Source of the DNA: an uncultured Erysipelotrichaceae bacterium
Lineage (GTDB): Bacteria > Bacillota_I > Bacilli_A > Erysipelotrichales > Erysipelotrichaceae
Length of the DNA stretch: 24,914 nucleotides
Reading direction: 5' to 3'
Assembly: GCA_902803275.1 (NCBI GenBank)
Contig: CADCPE010000074.1
Span: forward strand, 1 to 24,914
The position numbers and the translations under genes were made by a program. Shown piece after piece: positions 7,620 through 15,996 of this stretch. How positions within the stretch are numbered: position 1 is the first letter of the stretch; the number at the start of each line of letters is the position of its first letter. The notes below the pieces were generated by a model. That model searched no databases and was not told the origin of the DNA. It was given only the letters and a program-made list of their open reading frames with translations.

Positions 7620-7734
7620 AATCTCCCTGCCATTTACTGGCCATATGTATTTTTATTATGCAAAATTTTATAAACACTTTTTTCAGATTTAATGCAAAAC
7701 TATTTCAACAAATCATGGTCTTCTCAAAAACTTT

Positions 7735-8889
7735 TTAATCACTGCGCTGATGATGCTGGCTCTTCATCTCGTACATCTTATCGTCCATCTGTTTCATGAA
7801 ACTGTCGACATCGCTCTTGTCCGGTTCAAAATAACTGGAACCATATGAGATCTCCAGCCTGTAAGGAAGCTCGTTCTTGCTGTTGAATTCTTCCAGATTC
7901 TTTTCTACTCTCTGCATGTATTCATCAAGACCGTTTGGATCGTTGGTGGTCTTGGCGACAATGAACTCATCTCCAGCAAAACGGAAGACGCGTTCCTGAT
8001 TTTTACGGCTTTTTAAAAGTATATCCGTCAGCATCTTCAGTGCCTTGTCACCTTCCGAGTGACCGAAATTGTCATTGATACTCTTGAAATGATCGATATC
8101 GATCATGATGCCAGCTATACTTCGTTTGTTGGAGATCCAGCCCGACATCATGTGATTGAAATACAGACGGTTGTAGACATCGACGAGTGAATCGATATAG
8201 GCCATTTCATTCTGCTGCATCATATAAAGGCCCATCAGCCCAAGAGCTGCGGAAAGCCAGGCTAAAGACAATCCGTAAAACATGAACTGCAGACCTGCGC
8301 CGATGATGATAGGTATAAGGAACATTTTGATGTTTATGAAAGTCCTGGCACCGTTTTCCTTCTCGTAGCGGTGTGTCTCATACATTGCCACAAAACAGTA
8401 ATAGAAGATAATGACATAGTAGACATAGCTGAACGGTCTTCGTTCATAAACGTTCTGCTCGGTAATGTAGTAGGAGATAGGTATGAAGAAGTTGACGATG
8501 TTCATCGCAAACATGAAGATGCCGACAGCTATCTCTGCCTTGTATCTTTTTGCGATCCTTTTGATATTGCCATACAGTCCCAGATCGACATAGACCAGGA
8601 CCGAAAACGGCAGCAGCAGATTCACGGAATACAGATAGGAGTTGGCGATGTAGTTAAGAAGACGTGAGCCGGGGAAGATCCGTCCATCCAGGGTATACGA
8701 AAAAGCCTCCATGAAGCATCCCAGCATGACTCCGATGATCATGAAAGTAAAGATCTTGTCTTCAATGCTGTCTCTCTGTGTCCTGGTTCTGGACACATAT
8801 AGGAGCATTAACAAAACAAGTATTCCTGTTCCGTTAGCGACATAGATTGAAATCAGATCCATCATTACCCCCTGATTATCGTTCTTCAT
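7735..8889 (-). CDS. Membrane-bound diguanylate cyclase-like GGDEF protein
   Basis: An N-terminal membrane half with roughly seven hydrophobic helices (residues about 12-225) is followed by a GGDEF domain (about 230-380). Conserved cyclase features are present: 'DSLVDVYNR', 'IDIDHFKSINDNFGHSEGD' and the signature at 305-309, which reads AGDEF instead of GGDEF. The product-inhibition RxxD site is replaced by KNQE, so feedback by cyclic-di-GMP is not expected. AGDEF versions are active in some characterised proteins, so activity is plausible but unproven. The start is uncertain: ATG 8889 is almost at the predicted transcription start of a TATAAT box, while ATG 8865 has AGGGGG just upstream. Genes of this type sit near rpsD and hisJ in Bacillus subtilis too. 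Confidence 0.88.
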   Translation of the reverse strand: MKNDNQGVMMDLISIYVANGTGILVLLMLLYVSRTRTQRDSIEDKIFTFMIIGVMLGCFMEAFSYTLDGRIFPGSRLLNYIANSYLYSVNLLLPFSVLVYVDLGLYGNIKRIAKRYKAEIAVGIFMFAMNIVNFFIPISYYITEQNVYERRPFSYVYYVIIFYYCFVAMYETHRYEKENGARTFINIKMFLIPIIIGAGLQFMFYGLSLAWLSAALGLMGLYMMQQNEMAYIDSLVDVYNRLYFNHMMSGWISNKRSIAGIMIDIDHFKSINDNFGHSEGDKALKMLTDILLKSRKNQERVFRFAGDEFIVAKTTNDPNGLDEYMQRVEKNLEEFNSKNELPYRLEISYGSSYFEPDKSDVDSFMKQMDDKMYEMKSQHHQRSD

Positions 8890-8894
8890 TTATC

Positions 8895-8900
8895 ATTATA
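8895..8900 (-). promoter_or_regulatory. -10 box of the GGDEF gene
   Basis: Perfect TATAAT on the minus strand; the predicted start is at 8888-8889, on the first ATG. No clear -35 box. Confidence 0.45.
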
Positions 8901-8955
8901 GAATAGATTTCAGTTGTTTTTTCATGATCAATACTCAAAAACCCTGATGATATCT

Positions 8956-8961
8956 TATAAT
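8956..8961 (+). promoter_or_regulatory. -10 box of the PHP phosphatase gene
   Basis: Perfect TATAAT; the predicted +1 at 8968 is exactly the A of the start codon, and no Shine-Dalgarno precedes it. The -35 region is poor. Confidence 0.5.
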
Positions 8962-8967
8962 TTTGGT

Positions 8968-9804
8968 ATGCTGGCAGATTACCATGTACACTCTGAATTT
9001 TCTGATGATTCCGATTACGATATGGAGGAAGTCGTAAAAGACGCCATCGATATCGGCCTGGATGAGATCTGTTTTACTGACCATGTCGATTACGGCATCA
9101 AACTCGATCATGGCGTAAAAGGTTGCACACCCAGGCTTGATGAAAATGGTCAGCCGCTTAGAAATGTAGACTATCCCAGCTATTTCAGAAAGATTGCCTA
9201 CCTTCAAGACAAATATAGAGGCAGGATCGTGATAAAGAAAGGCCTGGAATTCGGTGTCCAGATGTGCAGGCTCAAAGAATACCAGGACCTCTATGACAGA
9301 TATCCCCTGGATTTTGTGATCCATTCCAATCATCAGGTCGATGATATCGAGATCTTTCTTCCGGAATTCTTTGCAGGCAAGACGCAGAAAGAATACAACC
9401 GCGTCTATTATGAAGAGATACTAAGGACTGTAAATGCCTACAAGGACTATTCGGTGCTCGGCCACCTCGATGCCTTCAACCGCTATGACCCCAAAGGAGC
9501 CTGTCCACTGGAAGATTTTGTCGACCTCATCTACGAGATACTGAAAGTCGTCATCAACGACAACAAAGGTATTGAACTTAACACTTCCAATATCAGATAC
9601 GGGGTAAAGGATCTGACTCCTTCAAGAGACATCCTCAGGATATACAAGGAACTTGGCGGGAAGATAATCACCATCGGTTCCGATTCCCACACCAGGCAGC
9701 ACCTTGGCTTCAACCTGGAATACGCTCAAAGTGAACTCAAAAAGCTCGGCTTTGAATACTTCTGCACATACAGGAAGATGAAGCCGATCTTCCATAAACT
9801 ATAA
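8968..9804 (+). CDS. hisJ: PHP-family histidinol-phosphatase-like phosphoesterase
   Basis: A 278-residue PHP-domain phosphoesterase. Metal-binding motifs appear in family order: 'DYHVHS' at the N-terminus, 'FTDH', 'GLEFG', 'IHSNH', 'LGHLDAF' and 'GSDSH' near the C-terminus. Length and layout match HisJ, which removes phosphate from histidinol phosphate, and HisJ lies near rpsD/ezrA in Bacillus subtilis. No other histidine genes are in the window, so a different phosphoester substrate remains possible. ATG 8968 is chosen since the family begins with (M)xDYHxH and the promoter places +1 there; upstream ATG 8914 would add a tail that precedes the promoter. The 3' end is 11 bases from convergent gmk. 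Confidence 0.82.
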   Translation: MLADYHVHSEFSDDSDYDMEEVVKDAIDIGLDEICFTDHVDYGIKLDHGVKGCTPRLDENGQPLRNVDYPSYFRKIAYLQDKYRGRIVIKKGLEFGVQMCRLKEYQDLYDRYPLDFVIHSNHQVDDIEIFLPEFFAGKTQKEYNRVYYEEILRTVNAYKDYSVLGHLDAFNRYDPKGACPLEDFVDLIYEILKVVINDNKGIELNTSNIRYGVKDLTPSRDILRIYKELGGKIITIGSDSHTRQHLGFNLEYAQSELKKLGFEYFCTYRKMKPIFHKL

Positions 9805-9834
9805 AAAAAGATGAACTAGTCTTTACTGTTCATC
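9803..9834 (-). terminator. gmk intrinsic terminator
   Basis: On the minus strand GATGAAC (9834-9828) and GTTCATC (9816-9810) form a 7-bp stem followed by seven T's (9809-9803). The hairpin begins inside the last gmk codons. Confidence 0.75.
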
Positions 9835-10388
9835 TCATCCAATATGATCTGTCTTACTTCCTGAATGGTCTTCTGCAGATCGTCGTTACAGACGACATGT
9901 TCATAGAAGCCCATTTCTTTCATTTCCTTTTTGGCCTTGGAGATCCTCTTCATGATCGTCTCCTCGTCTTCGGAACTTCTCTCTCTGAGCCTTCTTTCAA
10001 GCTCTTCGATCGAAGGCGGAACGATATAGATGCTCAAGGCATCCGGACATTTTTCCAGGACCTGTTTGGCACCTCTGATCTCAATCTCCAGAATGACGTT
10101 TTTGCCCTGCTCGCGCATCTTCTCAACGTATTCCTTAGGTGTGCCATAGTCATTACCGACGAAACGGGCGTGTTCAAGCAGTTCACCGTTTTTCACCGCC
10201 TCCAGAAACCTCTTCTTATCCACAAAGAAATAATTGACTCCATCTACCTCGCCTTCTCTTGGTTGTCTGGTTGTCATCGATACTGAATAAGCCAGGTTGA
10301 GATCTTCCATAGGCATGAGTTCATTCAAAATAGTGCCCTTGCCTACTCCACTCACTCCACTGTATACGATTAGTAATCCCTTTTTCAT
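9816..10388 (-). CDS. gmk: Guanylate kinase
   Basis: Phosphorylates GMP to GDP with ATP in the cytosol; essential for nucleotide synthesis. The 190-residue length is typical. P-loop GVSGVGKGT spans 11-19; GMP-binding features follow ('TTRQPREGEVDGVNYFF', then 'YGTP'), and the lid region contains 'RRLRERSSEDE'. The gene is divergent from rlmA with 30 bp between the start codons. No Shine-Dalgarno precedes ATG 10388, and the -10 box is less clear (TAAACT is the best candidate). The stop is TAG at the canonical length, useful evidence that TAG is a normal stop in this organism. Confidence 0.96.
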   Translation of the reverse strand: MKKGLLIVYSGVSGVGKGTILNELMPMEDLNLAYSVSMTTRQPREGEVDGVNYFFVDKKRFLEAVKNGELLEHARFVGNDYGTPKEYVEKMREQGKNVILEIEIRGAKQVLEKCPDALSIYIVPPSIEELERRLRERSSEDEETIMKRISKAKKEMKEMGFYEHVVCNDDLQKTIQEVRQIILDEMNSKD

Positions 10389-10406
10389 AATTTATTAAGT
10401 TTATTT

Positions 10407-10412
10407 TACAAT
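10407..10412 (+). promoter_or_regulatory. -10 box of rlmA
   Basis: TACAAT; the predicted +1 at 10419 is the A of the rlmA ATG. A weak -35 candidate, TTCATA, lies 17 bases upstream (10384-10389). No Shine-Dalgarno. Confidence 0.5.
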
Positions 10413-10418
10413 AATAAT

Positions 10419-11204
10419 ATGGAAATTGCGTGTCCAGTTTGTAAAAAACCGTTACATAAGGAAGCAGGCTGTTATAAATGCGAAAACAGGCACAGTTTTG
10501 ACATAGCCAAAGAAGGATATCTGAATCTCAATCTAAGAAATTCGCAGAATACCGGTGATAATCCCGAGATGATAAAAGCCCGCAAGAACTTCCTGGAAAA
10601 AGGCTATTATGATTTCCTGAAAGATAAGGTCAATGAGCTTTTAAATGAAGACGAGACTCTGCTCGATCTGGCATGCGGTGAAGGCTACTACACCATGGAT
10701 TTCAAATGTAAAGACAAGGTCGGCATCGATCTGTCCAAATCCGGACTAAAGATCGCATCCAAAAACGACAAGGGCACATTATATATCCTGAGTTCGATCT
10801 TCCGCTGTCCTTTATCTGATGAAAGTGCCGATAAGGTCATAACCATTTTTGCCCCGATCGCCAAAGACGAAATAAAAAGAATCCTGAAGAAAGATGGAAC
10901 CTTCATTCTGGTCAAACCGGATGTGCGGCATCTTTTTGAACTCAAGCAGGCGCTCTATGATGAGCCATATCTTAATGAAGTTGAAGACATTCCGATCGAA
11001 GGCATGCATATTGAAAAGCACATTCCTGTTTCCGATAAGGCTCTGCTAAGCAAAGAAGATCTTCATAATCTCTTCATGATGACGCCTTACTACAACACCA
11101 CATCGCAGAACGATAAGCAGAAACTTGAAGTGATAGATGAACTTGAAGTAGGTTTCTGTTTTGTGATCGACCTCTACAGATTCGATCAGCAGCTTTCCGT
11201 ATAA
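10419..11204 (+). CDS. 23S rRNA (guanine) methyltransferase, RlmA family
   Basis: A 261-residue SAM-dependent methyltransferase of the RlmA type, which methylates G745 or G748 in 23S rRNA. The N-terminal zinc module reads 'CPVCKKPL', then C and H, and 'SFDIAKEGYLNL', characteristic of this family. The Rossmann-fold SAM motif is 'LLDLACGEGYYTM' (about 80-92), followed by 'GIDLSKSGLKIASK'. In the Gram-positive version (TlrB-like) the target is usually G748 and can affect tylosin-type macrolide binding; the target here cannot be fixed from sequence. Likely leaderless. The histidine kinase gene follows 37 bases downstream, probably in the same transcript. Confidence 0.87.
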   Translation: MEIACPVCKKPLHKEAGCYKCENRHSFDIAKEGYLNLNLRNSQNTGDNPEMIKARKNFLEKGYYDFLKDKVNELLNEDETLLDLACGEGYYTMDFKCKDKVGIDLSKSGLKIASKNDKGTLYILSSIFRCPLSDESADKVITIFAPIAKDEIKRILKKDGTFILVKPDVRHLFELKQALYDEPYLNEVEDIPIEGMHIEKHIPVSDKALLSKEDLHNLFMMTPYYNTTSQNDKQKLEVIDELEVGFCFVIDLYRFDQQLSV

Positions 11205-11241
11205 GCAGCATGAAATGCAAGGATATCCAAAGGTTAATGTT

Positions 11242-13284
11242 ATGTCAGATAACGGTTTCGATCTAAACGAAATGACGCTTTCGGTCATTGATGAATTCGG
11301 CGGGCATATGCCCGGAGGTTTTTTCATCTACCGTTCTGAAGGAGATGGAGAACTGATCTATGCCAACAAGCCGGTCTTTTCGATCTTTGGCTGCAGGGAC
11401 CTGGAAGAATTCAAGGAACTCACCGGCTACACTTTCAAAGGAATGGTCCATCCGGAAGATTATGACAGGATCAGTTCTTCGATCAGCGATCAGATAGAAA
11501 ACAGTGATGATCACATGGACTATGCGGAGTATCGGATCATCCGCAAGGATAAGGCGATCCGCTGGGTCGATGATTATGGCCATTATCTTAATACCGCCAC
11601 TTATGGCGGCGTATATACGGTCTTTATTTCCGATATTACGGAAAAGCACGAACAGATAGAGTCAAACATCGCATCGCAGATGGCAACGATCGAAGCGCTC
11701 AACGAAACTTTAAAGAAGGTCCATATTGAACACATCACCTTCTCCAAAGTCGCCCAGGCTCTGGCCGGTGACTATTTCAGCATCTACGTCGTCGACCCTG
11801 AAACAGACAACTTTGTCCGCTACAGTGTCACAACAGAATATGACAGACTTGGTCTGCAGAAAAGCGGTGAAGACTTCTTCACTATGATGAGGAAAAATCT
11901 GGAAAAACTGATCCATCAGGATGACCGTGCCCGTTTCATGAACATCTTTACCAAGGAAAAGGTCCTCTCCATCATGAAAAGAGACGGCAGCTTCACGACC
12001 AAGTTCAGACTGCTGATGGATGAAGGGCCGACCTACGTTTCCATGAAGGCGACTCTGCTGGTAGATGAGGACGGCAGCCATCTGATCATCGGTACCAACA
12101 ACATCGATGCGCAAATGAAGCGTGAACAGGAATTCCAGCAGAAGATGAGCGATGCACGCAACAAGGCCAAAAACGATTTTCTGGCCAATATGTCTCACGA
12201 CATCAGGACGCCGATGAATGCGATCGTCGGTTACACCAATATCGCCAATGCCAACCTTGACGATCATGAGCTGGTAAGGGATTCTTTGGCCAAGATCGGT
12301 TCTTCATCGCACTTCCTGCTTTCCTTGATCAATGACGTACTGGATATGTCCAAGATCGAAAGCGGCATGATGCAGCTCAACGAAGGGCCGTGTGATCTTG
12401 ATAAGATCTTTAACCGGATAGAGGATATCACTTCGCTGCAGGCCAGAAAGAAAAATCTCAATACGTGCTACAACAAGGACAATGTCGTACACACCCACGT
12501 ACTTGCCGATGAACTAAGGATCGAACAGATCCTGATCAACATCGTCAACAACGCGATCAAATATACTCCGGAAGGAAAGGATGTTGAACTCAGGGCTGAG
12601 GAACTCGGGCCTGTTGAAGGAGAAAGAAACAGATACCGTTTCACGATCAGCGATACGGGTATCGGGATCTCTGAAGACTATCTGCCGCACATCTTTGACA
12701 GTTTCACCAGGGAACAGAACACAACGATCAACCGAATTCAGGGTACCGGACTTGGCCTGGCAATAACCGCCAGAGTTGTCGAACAGATGGGTGGCAGGAT
12801 CGAGGTTGAAAGCAAGCTCAACGAAGGATCGACCTTCACCGTAACGCTTGACCTCAAACCGATCAGTCTTGAAGAAAAGGATACTGAAGAGATCCAGGAG
12901 CTCAACATCGAAGGACACAAGGTACTGCTTGTGGAGGATAACGACATCAATGCGGAGATCGCCATGATGATGCTGAAGCAGAATGGCATTGAAATCGACA
13001 GAGCGGAAAATGGCCTCGTCGGTTTGGAGATGGTAAGAGAAAACCACTATGCCGCTGTTCTGATGGACATTCAGATGCCGGTCATGAACGGCTATGAGAC
13101 CAGCAGAGCCATCAGACAGCTGGATGGCGAATACTTTAGAAAGCTGCCGATCATCGCCATCAGTGCCAATGCCTATGACGACGATGTCAAGCAGTGTCTT
13201 GAAGCAGGCATGAACGATCATATCGCCAAACCGTTCAATCCCGATGATCTGATGAGGCTTTTGCACAGATATATAAACGAATAG
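11242..13284 (+). CDS. Soluble PAS-containing hybrid histidine kinase
   Basis: A 680-residue signalling kinase with no transmembrane segment. Order: PAS domain with PAS_3-like features (about 20-135, including 'YANKPVFSIFGC' and 'GMVHPEDYDRI'), a second PAS-like region (about 160-290), HisKA with phospho-acceptor His319 in 'NMSHDIRTP', an ATPase domain with N box 'NIVNNAIKY', G1 'DTGIGIS' and G2 'GTGLGL', then a receiver domain with phospho-acceptor Asp609 in 'LMDIQMPVMNG' and Lys663 in 'AKPF'. No DNA-binding output or separate response regulator is nearby, so the receiver may serve as phosphate sink or relay. ATG 11242 follows AAAGG with 8-base spacing; ATG 11215 lacks a site. Ends with TAG and a terminator. 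Confidence 0.92.
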   Translation: MSDNGFDLNEMTLSVIDEFGGHMPGGFFIYRSEGDGELIYANKPVFSIFGCRDLEEFKELTGYTFKGMVHPEDYDRISSSISDQIENSDDHMDYAEYRIIRKDKAIRWVDDYGHYLNTATYGGVYTVFISDITEKHEQIESNIASQMATIEALNETLKKVHIEHITFSKVAQALAGDYFSIYVVDPETDNFVRYSVTTEYDRLGLQKSGEDFFTMMRKNLEKLIHQDDRARFMNIFTKEKVLSIMKRDGSFTTKFRLLMDEGPTYVSMKATLLVDEDGSHLIIGTNNIDAQMKREQEFQQKMSDARNKAKNDFLANMSHDIRTPMNAIVGYTNIANANLDDHELVRDSLAKIGSSSHFLLSLINDVLDMSKIESGMMQLNEGPCDLDKIFNRIEDITSLQARKKNLNTCYNKDNVVHTHVLADELRIEQILINIVNNAIKYTPEGKDVELRAEELGPVEGERNRYRFTISDTGIGISEDYLPHIFDSFTREQNTTINRIQGTGLGLAITARVVEQMGGRIEVESKLNEGSTFTVTLDLKPISLEEKDTEEIQELNIEGHKVLLVEDNDINAEIAMMMLKQNGIEIDRAENGLVGLEMVRENHYAAVLMDIQMPVMNGYETSRAIRQLDGEYFRKLPIIAISANAYDDDVKQCLEAGMNDHIAKPFNPDDLMRLLHRYINE

Positions 13285-13300
13285 AAAAAAGCAATCAAAA

Positions 13301-13325
13301 AGAAGAATCTCAATTCTTCTTTTTT
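13301..13325. terminator. Bidirectional terminator between kinase and SDR genes
   Basis: AGAAGAAT (13301-13308) and ATTCTTCT (13313-13320) form an 8-bp stem with a CTCA loop. T's follow on the plus strand and a run of A's flanks the other side, so it can serve both convergent genes. Confidence 0.8.
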
Positions 13326-13343
13326 CAATCCGTAACCGTTTTT

Positions 13344-14132
13344 TTAACCGTTCCTTTTCTTCTTTGTTTTTGACTGCAGGAATCCTACAGCTCTGGCACA
13401 CAGTTCCAGAGGCAGGTGTCTGGCAACATTTATCAGGATCTTGTACTGGATGCCATCTATTGCATACGGCTTGTTGCTGGTAAACAGCTGATAGCCTGTC
13501 TTTGCAGCATCGGAAGATGTTCTGGCAAAGACATTGTCATAAATGCTTGCGGTCTCGCCGTTTGCGACTTTCCAGAAATCGGATCTGGTCGGTGCCGGAC
13601 ACAGGACTGAAACCTTGATATTGTCGTCACGCAGTTCTTCTCTTAAGGCCATTGAAAAAGACATGACGAAGGCTTTGGTCGCATAGTAGACAGCCATGTA
13701 TGGTCCCGGGATCAGGGAAGCGACAGAGCCTGTATTGATCACGTGGCCATAGCCGGCATTCTTCATATCCTTGATAAAATAGTAGGTCAGGGCGACCAGA
13801 GCCTTGTTGTTGAGTTCGATCATGCCTAAAGCCTTGTCAAGATCGCTGTCAATGAAATTTCCGTAATCGCCGTATCCGGCGTTGTTTATCAGTACCGATA
13901 CCTCGTATTCCTTTTCCTTGCAGAAATCATAGACGGCTTTCGGATCGGCTGTCAGATCACACGCAAAACAATCGACATTGACTTTATACTCTTCGACAAA
14001 CTCTTTCCTTATTTCTTCAAGCAGTTCCGCTCTTCTTGCCACCAGGACCAGATTATAGCCGCGGCAGGCAAACTCTCTGGCAAATTCCTTGCCGATGCCC
14101 GAAGAGGCACCCGTAACCAGTACAACGTTCAT
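13344..14132 (-). CDS. Short-chain dehydrogenase/reductase
   Basis: A classical SDR of 262 residues, NAD(P)-dependent. It has the cofactor motif TGASSGIG (6-13), 'NNAG' (about 86-89), catalytic Ser in the 'NTGSVAS' strand and the YxxxK pair in 'YYATK'. An Arg pair after the first turn ('LVARR') favours NADPH. The substrate is unknown; the family covers many oxidoreductases. The start overlaps the whiA stop (TAATG) and carries its own strong GGAGGAAG site, so it is the last gene of the rapZ-yvcK-whiA transcript. Its C-terminal tail is basic (SKTKKKRNG). Confidence 0.9.
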   Translation of the reverse strand: MNVVLVTGASSGIGKEFAREFACRGYNLVLVARRAELLEEIRKEFVEEYKVNVDCFACDLTADPKAVYDFCKEKEYEVSVLINNAGYGDYGNFIDSDLDKALGMIELNNKALVALTYYFIKDMKNAGYGHVINTGSVASLIPGPYMAVYYATKAFVMSFSMALREELRDDNIKVSVLCPAPTRSDFWKVANGETASIYDNVFARTSSDAAKTGYQLFTSNKPYAIDGIQYKILINVARHLPLELCARAVGFLQSKTKKKRNG

Positions 14133-15070
14133 TATTCTTCCTCCAATGTTTCCGCAATATTTTCGAGTTTATTGAGCCGGTGTTTCATTCCCGATTTGGA
14201 AACTACTTCACCGTAGGCTTTCTGATAGTATTCGCAAAGTTCCAACAGTGAGGCTTCAGGATACCTGATCCTGATGTCTGCCACATTTCTGAGTTTTTCA
14301 GGCAGCTTGGAAAACTTGCCCTTTTCAATGATCCTGTTGATAAAGGTGATCTGCCTTTCTCCCGCTCTGATGATCTTTTCCTCGTTGGCGATCTCACAGT
14401 TGTCGATCCTGCTGATCGAATTCTTCAGATCCCTGCCGATCCTTTCATCTTCAAAGCGCATCATCGCATCATGTGCACCGATCAGCGCCAGGAAATCAGA
14501 AATGTAATCGGCCTTCTTGAGATAGACGATATATCTGGTCCTTCTTTTGACGATCTTGCCCTGCATATCGAAACGGGAGATCAGTTTGACGATGAAGTTG
14601 GCATAATCGATCTTCGCCAAGGAGATTTCCAGATGGTAATTGGAGTTCTGCGGATCATTGCAGGATCCGTAAGCCAGAAAGGCACCAGCCAGATAATTGG
14701 AAGCGCAGCAGTTGCGGCTGACGATCTCATAGCCGGGATGGGACTGGATGCTTCCCTGATTCATCAGTTTGAGATCTTCCAGGATCTCACGGGCATTCTG
14801 CTTTATTTCGATCGTATAGACGTTGTTTTTCTTGAGGTTGGTCTTCTTGCCTATGACCAGTTCCGTATCGACATCATAGAGTTCCTTCAAAAGAAAAACG
14901 ATCCTTTTGGAAGTTGTAGGACTCTCGCTTCTGATCAGCAGACCGAGATTTCTGTTGGAGATCGTAAGCGAACCGGTAAGCTGGATCAGAGCGCTCAGCT
15001 GAGCCTTCTGGCAGTGCTTCTCCAGTTTGGCGATGGCGATCTCCTGTTTTATTTCCGTAGTAAAAGACAT
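14132..15070 (-). CDS. whiA: DNA-binding protein WhiA
   Basis: WhiA is a conserved Gram-positive protein linked to sporulation control in actinomycetes and to division and chromosome segregation in Firmicutes. The 312-residue chain has the N-terminal LAGLIDADG-like homing-endonuclease fold ('YLAGAFLAYGSCNDP', 'YHLEI') without obvious nuclease residues and a C-terminal helix-turn-helix region (about 225-305; 'LPEKLRNVADIRIRYPEASL', then 'SGMKHRLNKLENIA'). It is third in the rapZ-yvcK-whiA order conserved across Firmicutes. Its ATG overlaps the yvcK stop (TAATG) and is preceded by GGAGAAG. Confidence 0.96.
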   Translation of the reverse strand: MSFTTEIKQEIAIAKLEKHCQKAQLSALIQLTGSLTISNRNLGLLIRSESPTTSKRIVFLLKELYDVDTELVIGKKTNLKKNNVYTIEIKQNAREILEDLKLMNQGSIQSHPGYEIVSRNCCASNYLAGAFLAYGSCNDPQNSNYHLEISLAKIDYANFIVKLISRFDMQGKIVKRRTRYIVYLKKADYISDFLALIGAHDAMMRFEDERIGRDLKNSISRIDNCEIANEEKIIRAGERQITFINRIIEKGKFSKLPEKLRNVADIRIRYPEASLLELCEYYQKAYGEVVSKSGMKHRLNKLENIAETLEEE

Positions 15071-15996
15071 TAAAGGATCTTCTCCAGTGCTTCTTTGATC
15101 CTGATGGGATCGTGTCTGACCAGGCCTCTGTCAAATTTAAGCAAAGGCATCTTGATGACCTCCAGTCCGCAGTCGCCGTTATCGATCACTTCGATCGAAT
15201 TGTGCTGTGAATAGCGATAAAGGATCTCGTCAGGGATCTTGTCGTTGTGCATGATGACTTTATCGACATCGGTGTGATGTTTATGGAAGGCATTAAGATG
15301 CGCCAGCAGATCATAGTTGTATGTTTCATTGGACTGCGTCATGCAGTTGGCGATATAGATCTTGGGAGCCCTGGAATTTCTCAAAGCTTCATTTATGCCC
15401 GGAATGATCGTGTTGGGAAGGATCGATGTATAAAGCGAACCGATGCCATAGACGATCAGATCGGCGTTATCTATAGCCTCGATTGCTTCACTATTGGCTT
15501 TGACTTCCACATCGTAGAATACTTTTTCGATATTGTGGATCAGGCTTGGAATATTGGCCTCGCCTTTGACGATCGTATCATCATCCATCATTGCGAACAG
15601 CGTGACATTCTGCAGGGTTGAAGGGATGATGTTTCCTCTTACCTTCAGCATATCCGAAGTTATCCTGATCGCTTCATCAAAAGAACCGGTCATCTCTGTC
15701 AGGGCGGTGAGAATGAGATTTCCCAGAGAATGCCCAGCGATATCCATGTTGTCCTCTCCTTCAAAACGGTAGTTCATCAGTTCATGAAGCAAAGGTTCGC
15801 TGTCCGATAAAGATAAAAGCACATTCCTGACATCGCCCATGGCCGGGATCGTATAGCGTTTTCTTAGTCTTCCGGTCGAACCGCCATCATCGGCGACCGT
15901 CACGATAGCTGAAATAGAGATATCATCGATATCTCTAATGCCCTTAAGGATCGCTGAAAGACCGTGACCACCGCCGATCGCTACGACGTTCTTCAT
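15070..15996 (-). CDS. yvcK: YvcK/GlmR family gluconeogenesis factor
   Basis: A CofD-like protein that binds UDP-GlcNAc and supports growth on gluconeogenic carbon and cell-wall precursor supply. The 308-residue chain shows 'VVAIGGGHGLS' at the N-terminus, 'VADDGGSTGRLR' and 'PAMGDVRNVLLSLS', all conserved in the family, plus 'GHSLGNL'. A GTG start at 16023 would extend it by 9 residues inside rapZ; ATG 15996 is preferred because it overlaps the rapZ stop as ATGA and has GGGAGAT about 6 bases upstream. Confidence 0.96.
   Translation of the reverse strand: MKNVVAIGGGHGLSAILKGIRDIDDISISAIVTVADDGGSTGRLRKRYTIPAMGDVRNVLLSLSDSEPLLHELMNYRFEGEDNMDIAGHSLGNLILTALTEMTGSFDEAIRITSDMLKVRGNIIPSTLQNVTLFAMMDDDTIVKGEANIPSLIHNIEKVFYDVEVKANSEAIEAIDNADLIVYGIGSLYTSILPNTIIPGINEALRNSRAPKIYIANCMTQSNETYNYDLLAHLNAFHKHHTDVDKVIMHNDKIPDEILYRYSQHNSIEVIDNGDCGLEVIKMPLLKFDRGLVRHDPIRIKEALEKIL

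Noticed and set aside
11710..13401. Long antisense frames opposite the histidine kinase
   Set aside because: They mirror the codon pattern of the kinase, have no ribosome-binding sites and no recognisable domains.
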